Part shown: positions 34,986-44,960 of the stretch, piece by piece
Layout of the letters: every line of letters begins with the position of its first letter
Numbering within the stretch: position 1 is the first letter of the stretch
Assembly (NCBI RefSeq): GCF_009870785.1
Contig: NZ_WTWX01000002.1
Location: 147,484 to 211,483 of the forward strand
Length of the DNA: 64,000 bases
Reading direction: 5' to 3'
Source of the DNA: Paenibacillus sp. An7
GTDB lineage: Bacteria > Bacillota > Bacilli > Paenibacillales > Paenibacillaceae
Position numbers and translations under genes: made by a program
Notes under the pieces: model-generated
Database searches by the model: none
Told to the model about the DNA's origin: nothing
The model's input: the letters and a program-made list of their open reading frames with translations, nothing else

Positions 34986-35013
34986 CATACTACCATACAA
35001 GTATGGTAGTATG
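34986..35013. promoter_or_regulatory. perfect 13-bp inverted-repeat operator
   Basis: catactaccatac / gtatggtagtatg, two perfect 13-bp arms around aa, midway between the divergent dehydrogenase and uxuA genes. A site of this size and symmetry is typical of a dimeric repressor of the GntR type that controls hexuronate genes; no such regulator gene is in the window. Confidence 0.75.
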
Positions 35014-35087
35014 ATGAAGAAATGAACATTTTTTACGTGATACATATACATCCTATCATGCACTAGAAGAAAGGTGGCTGCTTCGGA

Positions 35088-36185
35088 ATGAAAATGGTAT
35101 TCCGTTATTTTGGTCTCGGCAATGATACGGTATCGCTTGAGCAAATCAGACAAATTCCTGGTGTAGAAGGTATTGTATGGGCCCTGCATGACATCCCTGT
35201 TGGTGAAGAATGGCCTATGGAACGGATCGAGGAAATCAAAGCCCAGGCTGATGAGTTCGAACTTCATTTAGAGGTTGTTGAAAGCGTAAACATCCATGAT
35301 GATATTAAACTCGGACTTCCTTCTCGCGACCTTTATATTGAGAATTACAAAAAAACAATCGTAAAGCTCGCTCATGTTGGGGTGAAAGTGATATGTTATA
35401 ACTTCATGCCTGTTTTTGACTGGCTGCGAACGGATTTGTTCAAATCAGGACCTGACGGTTCCACCGCTCTATTCTATGAAAGAGCAAGGATTGAAGGACT
35501 CGATCCCTTTGATCTCGTTCAGCAGATTACGCAAGATACGACACTCACCATGCCTGGATGGGAACCCGAACGGCTTGCCCAATTAACAAACCTGTTCGAA
35601 GCTTACCGGAACGTAACAGAAGAAGATCTATGGAATCATCTTTCCTATTTTCTCAAGGAGATTATACCGGTAGCAGAAGCCAATGGAATTCGAATGGCCA
35701 TTCATCCGGATGATCCGCCTTGGCCTGTCTTTGGTTTGCCGCGCCTCATTACGAGCCATTCTAATATAAGACGCTTTCTCTCCCTCTATGACAGCCCCGC
35801 CAACAGTATTACGCTGTGCAGCGGTTCACTTGGAGCGAATCCCGCGAATGACATTGTGTCTATGATTTACGAGTTTAAAGAGCGCATCGCTTTTGCTCAT
35901 ATTCGGAACATCAAAGTCTTTGATAATGGTGACTTTATCGAAACTTCTCACCGTACAATAGACGGTACAGTAGATATAACGGGTATTGTCCAGGCCTATC
36001 ATGACATCGGTTTTACCGGATACGCTCGCCCAGACCATGGTAGACAAATCTGGAAGGAACAATGCCGACCCGGATATGGACTTTACGATCGTGCGCTCGG
36101 TATTATGTACTTATGGGGTCTATGGGACGCCTACAACCGAGTACAAGAGAACCAATCTTCCAAAAAAGAGGTGAGCAAGGTATGA
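35088..36185 (+). CDS. uxuA: mannonate dehydratase
   Basis: A 365-residue enzyme converting D-mannonate to 2-keto-3-deoxygluconate in hexuronate breakdown. [52 protein letters not shown] and [16 protein letters not shown] are conserved in Uxu[17 protein letters not shown] and RPDHGRQIW carry metal-binding residues. The stop overlaps the next ATG, so it is coupled to the reductase that supplies its substrate. Confidence 0.93.
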   Translation: MKMVFRYFGLGNDTVSLEQIRQIPGVEGIVWALHDIPVGEEWPMERIEEIKAQADEFELHLEVVESVNIHDDIKLGLPSRDLYIENYKKTIVKLAHVGVKVICYNFMPVFDWLRTDLFKSGPDGSTALFYERARIEGLDPFDLVQQITQDTTLTMPGWEPERLAQLTNLFEAYRNVTEEDLWNHLSYFLKEIIPVAEANGIRMAIHPDDPPWPVFGLPRLITSHSNIRRFLSLYDSPANSITLCSGSLGANPANDIVSMIYEFKERIAFAHIRNIKVFDNGDFIETSHRTIDGTVDITGIVQAYHDIGFTGYARPDHGRQIWKEQCRPGYGLYDRALGIMYLWGLWDAYNRVQENQSSKKEVSKV

Positions 36186-37045
36186 GTACGCTACATCCGC
36201 AACCCCATCACACTGCCCTCCAAGATAAAGTTGTTGTCATTACCGGAGGCTCAGGTGTATTATGCCGTGTCATGGCTGAGGAATTAGCAAGACAAGGAGC
36301 AAAAATAGCCATTCTGAATCGTACCGCCGAAAAAGGAGCAGAAGTTGTTCAGTCGATTACGGAAGCCGGCGGGACAGCGATCTCCATCGCTTGTGATGTA
36401 ACGAATGAAGCGAGTGTAGTGGAAGCCGCAGAACAAGTCGCTTCACAGCTCGGTCTTTGTGATATTCTCATTAATGGTGCCGGTGGGAATCGCCCTACAG
36501 CCATTACTACGAATGAGATTTTCAAGCAGGAAGATGTGAACCAGCAAGATATCGTTTCTTTTTTTGATATGAAAGTAGAAGGATTTCGAGGAGTATTTGA
36601 CCTCAATATCGTGGGTACGCTGATCCCTAGCCAAATTTTCACCAAACAAATGCTAGGCAAAGAAGGAACGAGTATTATTAATATCTCTTCCATGAGTGCC
36701 TACTCCCCTATGACAAAAGTTCCTGCCTACAGCGCTGCCAAAGCGGCAATCAGCAACTTCACAGAATGGCTCGCCGTTCATCTTGCCGAAGCAGGCATTC
36801 GTGTGAATGCTATCGCACCCGGATTCTATCTCACCGAACAGAACGAGAAACTGTTACTTAACGAAGACGGAAGCCTTACCGAGCGCTCCAATAAAATTAT
36901 CTCCCATACGCCGATGCGAAGATTTGGTAAACCTGAAGATTTACTCGGTACGTTGCTCTGGCTTGCCGATCCGAATGCAGCTGGTTTTGTGACAGGAACC
37001 GTGATTCCGGTAGACGGTGGTTTTAACGCGTATTCAGGTGTGTAA
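36182..37045 (+). CDS. SDR-family D-mannonate oxidoreductase (fructuronate reductase)
   Basis: A 287-residue short-chain dehydrogenase: the NAD-binding region [19 protein letters not shown], the catalytic Ser in [10 protein letters not shown] and Y-x3-K in AYSAAKAA. In Bacillus the SDR next to uxuA (YjmF/UxuB) reduces D-fructuronate to D-mannonate, and the ATGA overlap with uxuA supports that role here. The start at 36182 sits behind AGAGGTGAG; the longer frame upstream merely reads through uxuA. Confidence 0.9.
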   Translation: MSTLHPQPHHTALQDKVVVITGGSGVLCRVMAEELARQGAKIAILNRTAEKGAEVVQSITEAGGTAISIACDVTNEASVVEAAEQVASQLGLCDILINGAGGNRPTAITTNEIFKQEDVNQQDIVSFFDMKVEGFRGVFDLNIVGTLIPSQIFTKQMLGKEGTSIINISSMSAYSPMTKVPAYSAAKAAISNFTEWLAVHLAEAGIRVNAIAPGFYLTEQNEKLLLNEDGSLTERSNKIISHTPMRRFGKPEDLLGTLLWLADPNAAGFVTGTVIPVDGGFNAYSGV

Positions 37046-37069
37046 TTATTCTTTTTAAACTACCATATA

Positions 37070-37118
37070 ACAAAAGAGAGACCCGGGGAAATTTCCAATT
37101 CCGAGATCTCTCTTTTTA
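37070..37118 (+). terminator. terminator of the uxuA operon
   Basis: agagagacccgg...ccgagatctctct followed by tttttatttt; imperfect but strong stem. The following 290 bases (to 37408) hold no gene that I can see. Confidence 0.75.
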
Positions 37119-37408
37119 TTTTACATGCTACTGGATTCACTTTCGTACATCCTGTGACTAAGATAATTAATATGCATATGCATAAAAGCAAAAATTTCTT
37201 CATGAGCCCAGCTCCTGTAATTTGGATTCATACGAAAAATAAAAGATAGAAGAATATTCATCAATAAACATCCTAACCTCAAGGAACTGACTATATTATT
37301 ATATTAATAACCAAAAAGCACAGATAAAAACAGTTGAATCACCAGGACACTCACCCATCTTGAAGTTCAAACATAGGCTGTTGTAAAAAAAGATGGAGGA
37401 TTCTCTAT

Positions 37409-38260
37409 ATGATGATACATCCTAATCCATACTTCTACGCACCCACACATTGCTATCGCGCAGGTCTACAGCCCTTCGGTCAGATTATATTTTCTCCGTA
37501 TGCTACCTATACTTACGTTCTTCCAAACGATCGTAACAAACGTGCTCCATTTGAACACGAATCTCCGATCGTTACAGGTGACTTTACCGGAGATGGTACT
37601 GTTGATACTGCAAGACTTGCCTGGAATAAAAGCGCACCTGACAGCGAATATGTAACAGATATTACTCTTGTGATTCGTAGTGGCAGTACGGGAGCAGAGA
37701 CTTCCTTTCCTCTCCCAGAAAAGTCCGGTTACAGCCCCACTCTCTTTGCCGGAGATTTTACAAGGGATGGCATACCGGATCTATTCATCTCCATTCAATC
37801 CGGTGGTTCGGGAGCAATGACGTATAACTTCCTCTATACCTATAAAGAGGCGGTACTCCGTACTCTTTTTGATACCAATCAATATAACGAAGAACAGAAG
37901 TACACCGTAGAGTATCTTGATTATTACCGGGTGCGAGTCACGAGCTTAAATAACCGGCAATCTTATCTCATTGATATCTCCGCTCGCGGAAGCGACTACT
38001 TATCTGATATCTATAACGAGAATGGCAAGCTGAAGCAGCCACTGCAAGGCGACGTTTTGCCCGTAAGCGGGGTATATCCTGTAGATTTTGATCAGAATGG
38101 TGTTTACGAACTTCTTATCTTCCAAGGAATTATGGGGCAATATAATGCAGATCGGTTCGGATATGTTCAGAATGTTCTTACTTGTCAAGAAGGCCGCTGG
38201 AATGTGATGAATCAGTGGGTGGCAGTATATGGTACAGATCTTGTGGTACCTAAGCTATAA
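37409..38260 (+). CDS. FG-GAP/VCBS-like repeat protein
   Basis: A 283-residue protein without an obvious signal peptide. Three repeats have the calcium-binding blade form: VTGDFTGDGTVDTARL (about residue 55), FAGDFTRDGIPDLFIS (about 112) and PVDFDQNGVYELLIF (about 225), as in FG-GAP/VCBS beta-propellers. The N-terminus is rich in Tyr, Pro and His, rather like spore-coat proteins. I infer a surface or spore-coat protein; no enzyme motif is visible. GGAGG precedes the ATG, and a terminator follows. Confidence 0.7.
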   Translation: MMIHPNPYFYAPTHCYRAGLQPFGQIIFSPYATYTYVLPNDRNKRAPFEHESPIVTGDFTGDGTVDTARLAWNKSAPDSEYVTDITLVIRSGSTGAETSFPLPEKSGYSPTLFAGDFTRDGIPDLFISIQSGGSGAMTYNFLYTYKEAVLRTLFDTNQYNEEQKYTVEYLDYYRVRVTSLNNRQSYLIDISARGSDYLSDIYNENGKLKQPLQGDVLPVSGVYPVDFDQNGVYELLIFQGIMGQYNADRFGYVQNVLTCQEGRWNVMNQWVAVYGTDLVVPKL

Positions 38261-38282
38261 AAGTCTTTTCTGACTATAATAA

Positions 38283-38322
38283 AGAGGACTCTCGTCCGAT
38301 GTGCTCGGATAAGAGTCCTATT
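38283..38322 (+). terminator. terminator after the VCBS-like gene
   Basis: aggactctcgtccga pairs with tcggataagagtcct. The T tract is weak. Confidence 0.6.
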
Positions 38323-38376
38323 CGTTATAATGGGTATATTCTAATGATAGGTATATTCTGAGGTGTAGCTTCTGTA

Positions 38377-39384
38377 TTACCCTTTAACAAGCTCTTTTTG
38401 TTGTAGAGAAATAGGACCATCTGCAACCGGTGTACCAAAATTAGGCGTTCCGTCTTCGTTCCAAGTGATAATTTGTGCTCTTGCATGACGATTCCCATCA
38501 TACAGCGGGTCACCAATTGTCTCTTTATATGTTCTTGAATGGTAGATTACAATATCCGTCTCTCCATCTGGAGAGGTAGTAAAGCTATTGTGGCCAGGGC
38601 CATATTGTCCATTCGCCTCATTCGTTTCAAATACAGGTTCCTTGCTCTTAATCCAGGAAGCTGGGTCGAGCAGGTCTGCATCTTCAGAAGCAGTGAGAAG
38701 CCCCATTTTGTAGTTATGATCTGTAGCGCTGGCTGAATAGCTGATAAATATTTTACCATTCTTCTTCAGTACAGCTGCCCCTTCATTCACTAGGAATCCA
38801 ATGACCTCCCAGTCGTATTCCGGTGTAGTAATCATGGTTTGCTTGCCTTTAAGTGTCCACGGATTCTCCATTTCAGATATGTAGAGGTTAGAATTCCCTT
38901 TAATATTCGGATCTTGTTGTGCCCATACGTAGTATAGTTTACCTCGATGTTTGAAAGTCGTAGCATCCAGTGCGAAGCTATCCCACTCGGTCATAACCTG
39001 CCCCTTCTCTACCCATGTTCCTTCAAGTGGATTTGGAGATTCGTTCTCAAGAACGTACATACGGTGACGGAAAGAGTGATCCACTTCTCCTTCTCTCGCT
39101 TGACCTGCTGCAAAATAGATATACCATTTTTCATCAATATAATGGATTTCGGGTGCCCAAATATTTTTACTCATCGGTCCTGATTCATATTTTCTCCATG
39201 CGACAACGGGTTCTGCTCCTGCCAGCTCAGCTAGTGTTCTAGCACGTCGCACTTCAATTCGGTCATAGGAAGGAACGGAACCTGTAAAATAGTAATAACC
39301 ATCCTCATGCAAGTATACCCAAGGATCTGCACGTTGGGCCACGACTGGATTATTCCACTGCATAGGATTCTGCTGTAAACTCAT
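38377..39384 (-). CDS. GH43 family glycosidase (arabinofuranosidase/xylosidase-like)
   Basis: A 335-residue five-bladed GH43 enzyme without a signal peptide, so probably intracellular. RADPWVYLHEDGYYYFTGS holds the catalytic base Asp; DATTFKHRGKLYYVWAQ the pKa-modulating Asp; VNEGAAVLKKNGKIF the acid Glu; HNSFTTSPDG the His of the GH43 core. It likely removes arabinose from arabino-oligosaccharides made by the secreted arabinanase next to it. The two genes are separated by a terminator-like hairpin and may be expressed separately. Confidence 0.87.
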   Translation of the reverse strand: MSLQQNPMQWNNPVVAQRADPWVYLHEDGYYYFTGSVPSYDRIEVRRARTLAELAGAEPVVAWRKYESGPMSKNIWAPEIHYIDEKWYIYFAAGQAREGEVDHSFRHRMYVLENESPNPLEGTWVEKGQVMTEWDSFALDATTFKHRGKLYYVWAQQDPNIKGNSNLYISEMENPWTLKGKQTMITTPEYDWEVIGFLVNEGAAVLKKNGKIFISYSASATDHNYKMGLLTASEDADLLDPASWIKSKEPVFETNEANGQYGPGHNSFTTSPDGETDIVIYHSRTYKETIGDPLYDGNRHARAQIITWNEDGTPNFGTPVADGPISLQQKELVKG

Positions 39385-39492
39385 AGATTATATCTCTCCT
39401 CGTAAATATTGTGTATACCATCTTATAAGTGTATTTCTTGAGATATAAGGAAGCGGACACGAATCATAGAGTACCCTTCCCCATATCTTAAA

Positions 39493-39547
39493 AAAGCCTT
39501 CTCCCCAAACTGCTGTAAACGTATACATCGGTCTCGTGGAGAAGGCA
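39493..39547. terminator. terminator between the GH43 genes
   Basis: gccttctcc (39496-39504) and ggagaaggc (39538-39546) are perfect complements with a long loop; on the minus strand the A run at the left becomes T's, so it terminates the upstream arabinanase gene. The remaining 39385-39714 gap holds no gene. Confidence 0.65.
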
Positions 39548-39714
39548 ACTTACAAGGTCTCTGGTAGGTTTAGCACTTCTAGTTCCTTTATAAAAATAAC
39601 AATGGGTAAATCACTTTGTTTGTTTTTATAATGTAACAAATATCGAGAGACTGTTCAACGTTTTTTTAAATCATTTTAAATAAATTTAAACACAAAGTTA
39701 AAAAACGGTGTATT

Positions 39715-40665
39715 TTAGTATTTCGGCCATCCATTTGAGTCCCAATTCAGATCACTAATCAGCAGTTTAGGATTTCCATTATCTTCTGCATCGTAAGCGT
39801 GTCTTGCAATGATGTTCGTGCCGTAAATGTCTTGTCCGCCTGGACCCTTCCATTTATCGTTCCCCGTATCAAGGATCGTTCCACCGCCATTCAGCATATC
39901 GACACCATTCTTATCAACAAAAGGACCGGTAATATTCTTGGAACGTCCGTATACAATCTTGTACGTACTATTCACACCCTGGCAACAACTATCGATGGAA
40001 GCAAAAAGATAATAATATCCGTTTCGGTATACCATACTCGGTCCCTCAATCGCTCCCGAGTTCGAAGGTCTTGCTGCAATGGATGTGATGCTGCCTGTTG
40101 GTTTCATCGTATTCTTGTCAATCTTCGTCAGCTTAATTCCACTCCAGTAAGAACCGAACACGAGCCAAGGTTCACCAGAAGTATCGATAACCAAATTCGG
40201 ATCAATTGCGTTATAATTATCAGAGGTTGTTGTTCTAAGCACAAGTCCATCATCTCTCCACTGCCCTGCACCTATGCTTGTTGCAGAAGCTAGTCCGATT
40301 GCTGACTGATTAGAACCAAACGAAGAAATGGAATAGTAGAGCCATACTCTGCCGTTGTATTCCTGAATGTCTGGAGCCCATACGTCATTCGTAGTTTGTT
40401 TTGGAACATAAGTTTTCCACCACGCAGGCGGAGTTAAGAAAATCTGCGGGACCCGGTACCACTGTGTACCATTATCCGATTTGAGCACCTGAATTCCTTG
40501 ACCTGTAGAAAAGGTATACCAACTGTTTCCTTCCTTGATAATGCTAGGATCATGAACACCCGTATCTCCTGTTACATTCCAGAATGCAGCAAAGCTCGGT
40601 GAGCTGAGACCAACTAACGAACCTGCGAGTAAACCTGCAATTAACCATTTCTTGCCTTTTGTCAT
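39715..40665 (-). CDS. secreted arabinan endo-1,5-alpha-L-arabinosidase (GH43)
   Basis: A 316-residue endo-arabinanase. The signal peptide (MTKGKKWLIAGLLAGSLVGL..., cleaved after SFA) exports it. GDTGVHDPSIIKEGNSWYTFSTG carries the catalytic Asp; NAIDPNLVIDTSGEPWLVFGSYWSGI and GAIEGPSMVYRNGYYYLF the other acidic residues; NDVWAPDIQEYNGRVWLYYS is typical of AbnA. It cuts the arabinan backbone of pectin outside the cell. No cell-wall anchor is present. Confidence 0.92.
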   Translation of the reverse strand: MTKGKKWLIAGLLAGSLVGLSSPSFAAFWNVTGDTGVHDPSIIKEGNSWYTFSTGQGIQVLKSDNGTQWYRVPQIFLTPPAWWKTYVPKQTTNDVWAPDIQEYNGRVWLYYSISSFGSNQSAIGLASATSIGAGQWRDDGLVLRTTTSDNYNAIDPNLVIDTSGEPWLVFGSYWSGIKLTKIDKNTMKPTGSITSIAARPSNSGAIEGPSMVYRNGYYYLFASIDSCCQGVNSTYKIVYGRSKNITGPFVDKNGVDMLNGGGTILDTGNDKWKGPGGQDIYGTNIIARHAYDAEDNGNPKLLISDLNWDSNGWPKY

Positions 40666-41041
40666 AATTACACCACCCTCATAGGATTGGACTAGACTAT
40701 TTTACTTTGCGTTTATATAAAATAGTTTAGGCTTACCAGATTATAAAAGAGTTTTCATTTCTTGGCAAGGGTAAATTTTCCTGGTTTTATTTTCTGAAAT
40801 AATGGTTGTTCCTAGCATTTTCATCGATTAGAATATGGTGAAGTAAGTTGCTTTGTAACGATCGATCCCTTGTAGGATAACATTCTTTCCGTTATTTCTT
40901 TTATGCAGCAATCTATTGTATGATTACTACTATATTGATACGATACTGTTTTACCCCTTTTTAAACTTATTTCAACTAAACTCGCAGTGAAATGTGTGAC
41001 TGCAGATGCCGTCTTTTTCATTGCCGGGAAAGGAATCTATC
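40666..41041. other. divergent intergenic region, arabinanase and regulator
   Basis: 375 bases of AT-rich DNA between the divergently transcribed arabinanase and regulator genes. It must hold both promoters. I see no clean palindrome and no gene. Confidence 0.4.
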
Positions 41042-41959
41042 ATGATCTATATAAAAGATTTAATGTCTGGCGTTCCCATCTTCAAAGCGCTTAGTTCGGA
41101 AGTTCGAGTTCAAATCATAGAGATGTTATCTCATCATCAAACCCTTAACCTTAACGATATCGCAAATCGGCTTCAGCTTACGAATGGAGCAGTGACGATG
41201 CATATCAAAAAGCTAGAGGAGAGCGGCCTCATTAATATCAACACGGCCGTAGGTAAACACGGAATTCAAAAGATCTGTTATCTGAATGAAGATAAGCTGA
41301 TGGTGGATCTGCGTAGTCAAGAAGTACATAATCGCTATGAGGTAGAGGTTAAAGTAGGTCATTTCAGTAATTACTATGCGGTTCCTACTTGCGGCCTAGC
41401 TACAAAAGACAGCATTGTGGGTGATTTCGATGAACCTCGTTATTTCGCAGATCCGATGCGAATTGATGCTGAACTGATCTGGCTGTCAGAAGGATTTTTG
41501 GAATACCGGATTCCGAACTACTTGAAATCAAATGAAACCTTCAGCGAGATTCAATTCTCCATGGAGCTGAGCTCCGAGGCACCGGGCTTTAATAATAACT
41601 ACCCTTCTGATATTTACTTCTATGTGAATGGTATCGAGATCGGCTGCTGGACAAGTCCTGGTGATTTCGGGGATACAAGAGGTACGTTTAACCCAGATTG
41701 GTGGCCGCCGCATCTGAATCAATATGGGATGCTAAAGCTGATTCGAATTAATGAAGAAGGAAGTTTTATTGATGGCTGCCGCATATCTGATGTTACACTC
41801 AGCCATATTGGTCTTCATTACAAAAGCGATATTCTTCTTCGAATTGCTGTAACAGAAGGAAACACGAACAAACGAGGTCTCACTCTCTATGGTAAAAATT
41901 TCGGTAACTATAGTCAGGATATTCTCGCTCGTGTACTGTATAATATTGATCATTCATAA
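41042..41959 (+). CDS. ArsR-like HTH regulator with a large sensory C-terminal domain
   Basis: A 305-residue regulator. Residues 1-90 are a winged helix: FKALSSEVRVQIIEMLSHH, then IANRLQLTNGAVTMHIKKLEESGLI as recognition helix. The C-terminal 200 residues are strand-rich with aromatic residues (DIYFYVNGIEIGCWTSPGDFGD, FNPDWWPPHLNQYG), suggesting a jelly-roll, possibly sugar-binding. It is divergent from the arabinanase gene, so control of arabinan use is inferred. AAGGA stands 8 bases before ATG 41042; the ATG at 41006 has no site. Confidence 0.75.
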   Translation: MIYIKDLMSGVPIFKALSSEVRVQIIEMLSHHQTLNLNDIANRLQLTNGAVTMHIKKLEESGLININTAVGKHGIQKICYLNEDKLMVDLRSQEVHNRYEVEVKVGHFSNYYAVPTCGLATKDSIVGDFDEPRYFADPMRIDAELIWLSEGFLEYRIPNYLKSNETFSEIQFSMELSSEAPGFNNNYPSDIYFYVNGIEIGCWTSPGDFGDTRGTFNPDWWPPHLNQYGMLKLIRINEEGSFIDGCRISDVTLSHIGLHYKSDILLRIAVTEGNTNKRGLTLYGKNFGNYSQDILARVLYNIDHS

Positions 41960-42154
41960 CTCATAAATGAATGATTATTTACATTCATAAATTCCATGAA
42001 TGCACGTATATAGCGCCTGCTTTCTTGACGATACCCAGCCATCGGTATTGCAAAGAACTCAGGCGTTTTGGCAGTTTTCGGTTTCTTATGGAAAATGAAA
42101 AAATTATGATACAATGTGTAATTAAACCTACATAAAGAAAGTGAGAGAACGATT

Positions 42155-42934
42155 TTGGACAAAGTGGAACCATCGATAACGACAGACATGAACGACATAA
42201 CGACTAAAATTATCGAGGTGTGTTTGCTTTCCGGAAAAATTATGCTTCAGAGTGGGGCTGAAACCTACCGAGTTGAGGATACGATGATGCGAATTGCTTC
42301 CGCGTACGGAATGCCAAATTCAAATAGCTATGTAACTCCGACAGGGATTCTTTTCTCTACGGATTCACTCAGTCCTGCCAAAATCATTCGAATTTCAGAA
42401 CGCACGACCGATCTTCATAAGGTGTCAGCTGTCAACAACGTTTCCAGAATGATTGGAAATCAAGAGCTAAATCCTTCCGAAGCTTATCACAAATTAAAAG
42501 ATATCGAATGTTCTTCTGTGCAATTTAGCGTTCCGATGCGAACGGCTGCGGCTGCACTAGCAAGTGGCTGCTTCACGATTATGTTTCAAGGACAATGGGT
42601 TGATTTTTTACCCGCCATTTTGTGCGGAGGAGCAGGATATGCTGCCGTAAGTTTATTTCAGCGGCTTGTACAAGTTCGCTTTTTCTCAGAGTTCATTGCC
42701 TCCTTTATCATTGGAATGTTATCCCTGTTTCTTGTCTATATCGGAGCAGGTAAAGAGCTCGACAAGATTATTATCGGCTCTGTCATGCCGCTTGTTCCGG
42801 GTCTAGCCATTACCAATGCAATTCGGGATCTGATGGCAGGCCATCTCGTATCTGGATTGTCCAAAGGGGCAGATGCTTTCTTAACCGCCTTTGCTATTGG
42901 GGCAGGGGTTGCTGTGGTATTCACCTTAATGTAA
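42155..42934 (+). CDS. ThrE-type exporter subunit, large half
   Basis: A 259-residue protein with a soluble N-terminal domain (residues 1-120; LSGKIMLQSGAETYRVEDTMMRIA is the ThrE/DUF1212 hallmark) and then about five membrane segments. It pairs with the next gene to form a split threonine/serine exporter, which in other bacteria is one polypeptide. Substrate by family only. The start is TTG 42155 behind AAAGTGAGAG; no better start is in frame. Confidence 0.85.
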   Translation: MDKVEPSITTDMNDITTKIIEVCLLSGKIMLQSGAETYRVEDTMMRIASAYGMPNSNSYVTPTGILFSTDSLSPAKIIRISERTTDLHKVSAVNNVSRMIGNQELNPSEAYHKLKDIECSSVQFSVPMRTAAAALASGCFTIMFQGQWVDFLPAILCGGAGYAAVSLFQRLVQVRFFSEFIASFIIGMLSLFLVYIGAGKELDKIIIGSVMPLVPGLAITNAIRDLMAGHLVSGLSKGADAFLTAFAIGAGVAVVFTLM

Positions 42935-43011
42935 ATCAAGACATGATCGATTATCGTTCGTATTATTTTATAAATCTGTGATGAAAAAGAAAGATGAGGT
43001 TTTCCGGTGTT

Positions 43012-43449
43012 ATGCTTATTCCGATCATTGAACAGGGGCTTACCAGTTTTATTGCCTCTCTCCTATTCGGCCTGATTTTTAACGCGCCCAAAAATATGCT
43101 CATTCCATGCGGAACAGTTGGCATGCTGAGCTGGCTCATTTATTTTGTAATTGAACCGGGTTACCAAGCCGTATCCGCTACACTTGCCGCAACGGTAGTC
43201 ATTGGCGTGATGAGCCAGTTATTTGCCCGAAAATACAAACAACCTGTCATTATCTTTAGCGTAGCGGGCATTATTCCTCTCGTCCCCGGCGGTCTTTCTT
43301 ATAATGCCATGCGTTATTTTGTACAGAATGATTATTCAACCGCAGTAGAGCACGCAGCAAAAGCCCTGATTCTTGCAGGTACCATTGCTGTTGGACTCGT
43401 TCTCTCCGAAGTGCTTAATCAAGCCTTCCGTAGAAAAGTAAACTCATAA
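43012..43449 (+). CDS. ThrE-type exporter subunit, small half (DUF3815-like)
   Basis: A 145-residue membrane protein with four hydrophobic segments. ASLLFGLIFNAPKNMLIPCG, the FSVAGIIPLVPGG motif and YNAMRYFVQNDY match the second half of ThrE. It follows the large half by 77 bases and they presumably form one transporter. ATG 42994 is also possible; the GAGG at 42996 favours 43012. A terminator follows directly. Confidence 0.82.
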   Translation: MLIPIIEQGLTSFIASLLFGLIFNAPKNMLIPCGTVGMLSWLIYFVIEPGYQAVSATLAATVVIGVMSQLFARKYKQPVIIFSVAGIIPLVPGGLSYNAMRYFVQNDYSTAVEHAAKALILAGTIAVGLVLSEVLNQAFRRKVNS

Positions 43450-43450
43450 C

Positions 43451-43490
43451 AAAAAACTCGCCTTTCTAAATAGAAAGAGCGAGTTTTCTT
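43451..43490. terminator. bidirectional terminator after the ThrE pair
   Basis: aaaactcgcctttct / agaaagagcgagtttt, strong stem with A and T runs on either side, between convergent genes. Confidence 0.85.
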
Positions 43491-43492
43491 AT

Positions 43493-43999
43493 TTAAGCAT
43501 CCAGTTTCTTGCCAAGAACGGCAAGATCGCGTTTTTTTCCATCAAGCACAGCGATTTCGGGATAGTAGCCCCACTGCTCAAACCCAAACTTTTTCAATAA
43601 CCGCAGACTGGGCTCGTTATGTCCGAATACAAATCCGAGCAAGGTCGTCACCTGAATACGTGGACAATCTTGAATGATTTTTTCCATGAGCCTGCTCCCT
43701 GCACCGGTTCCCCGATAAGCTTCACTCACATAAACACTGACTTCCGCTGTAGCATCATAGGCCGGTCTTCCATAGAAGGAACTCAGACTCGCCCAGCCTG
43801 CAATCTGCCCGCCAATCCTCATGACCCATAGGGGGCGCTTATCAGGAGTATGCTCTTCAAACCACGGAATGCGGCTCTCTACCGTAACCGGTTCCAAATC
43901 TGCTGTCACCATACGCCCTGCAATCGTAGAGTTATAAATCGCAACAATATCAGGGAGATCATCCCGCTGTGCGTAACTAAATTCAATCATTGGTTCCAA
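43493..43999 (-). CDS. GNAT acetyltransferase (phosphinothricin acetyltransferase-like)
   Basis: A 168-residue acetyltransferase. IAIYNSTIAGRMVTADLEPVT, SLSSFYGRPAYDATAEVSVYV and SEAYRGTGAGSRLMEKII match the Pat/YwnH family, which acetylates small amines such as phosphinothricin or methionine sulfoximine. Substrate here unproven. The start is TTG 43999 with GGGAG 9 bases upstream; ATG 43990 is a fair alternative. Confidence 0.85.
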   Translation of the reverse strand: MEPMIEFSYAQRDDLPDIVAIYNSTIAGRMVTADLEPVTVESRIPWFEEHTPDKRPLWVMRIGGQIAGWASLSSFYGRPAYDATAEVSVYVSEAYRGTGAGSRLMEKIIQDCPRIQVTTLLGFVFGHNEPSLRLLKKFGFEQWGYYPEIAVLDGKKRDLAVLGKKLDA

Positions 44000-44099
44000 G
44001 TGCTGTCTCTCCCATGTCTAGCATCTTACTACCTTCTCATCTTATATTTTAAGCGAAAATCGGCTTGATCCCTTTAGGAATTATTCCTAGTTAATCGCT

Positions 44100-44960
44100 T
44101 CACTCTATCTCAATAGGCAGTCCCGTCTGCCGTGCGCTCCAGTTCCATAAAAAAGCAGCCGTATCCTTATCCAGTGCGTTAGGCTTTAGTTCCTGAACTT
44201 TTTGTTCATAAAAATATTCCCCTGTGATTCCTTTTACTTCAGGATGAACCGCCAGATAAATTGCTGTTCTTGCCCCTTCCTCTGGCGTAAGGAATGAAGG
44301 GATTTTTCGCACCATCGCCATAATGGCTGTTCCAAAACCAGTTGTACGATTAATTCCGATGTTCGTTCCAACCGCCCCCGGATGAAGTGCATTGACGGTT
44401 ATATTCGTCTCTTGAAGACGCTCCGCAAGTTCTCTCGTAAACAATATGTTGGCGAGCTTTGATTGCGAATAACTTTTAATCACATGATAACGTTTCTTCA
44501 AATTTGGGTCTTCCCGGTGAATCTTCCCTGCTTTATAAGCGCCTGAAGAAACGTTAATGATCCGGGCTTCTGCCGCTGCCTTAAGAGAAGGAATCAATAG
44601 CCTAGTTAATAAATAATGTCCTAGATGATTCACGCCGAGTGTCATTTCAAATCCATCGGAAGTCTCTTCTCTTCTTAAGCAGATCACACCCGCATTATTA
44701 ATCAGAACATCGAGCTTCGGGTGGGTGGCTGTAAACTCCGACACAAAACTCCTTATACTATGTAAAGATCCTAGATCCAGCTTCATGAATTCGATCTGTT
44801 TTGACCCAGTGGCCGTAATCGCTTCTTTCAGAGCAATACGTCCTCTTTCCTCGTTTCTGCAGGCCATCACAACATGGTATCCCTGTAACGCAAGTTCCAT
44901 GGAAGTGGCTAGTCCCATTCCTGAATTCGCACCGGTGACTATTGCTATTTTTGTATTCAT
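44100..44960 (-). CDS. short-chain dehydrogenase (retinol dehydrogenase-like SDR)
   Basis: A 286-residue NAD(P)-dependent SDR. The start MNTKIAIVTGANSGMGLATSMEL holds the TGxxxGxG motif; LINNAGV, the catalytic Ser in IINVSSGAY and Y-x3-K in SYSQSKLA are all visible. Similar proteins are annotated as retinol dehydrogenase 13-like or 'SDR family'; substrate unknown. The frame opens at 45065, but AAAGG is 9 bases before ATG 44960. Confidence 0.87.
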   Translation of the reverse strand: MNTKIAIVTGANSGMGLATSMELALQGYHVVMACRNEERGRIALKEAITATGSKQIEFMKLDLGSLHSIRSFVSEFTATHPKLDVLINNAGVICLRREETSDGFEMTLGVNHLGHYLLTRLLIPSLKAAAEARIINVSSGAYKAGKIHREDPNLKKRYHVIKSYSQSKLANILFTRELAERLQETNITVNALHPGAVGTNIGINRTTGFGTAIMAMVRKIPSFLTPEEGARTAIYLAVHPEVKGITGEYFYEQKVQELKPNALDKDTAAFLWNWSARQTGLPIEIE

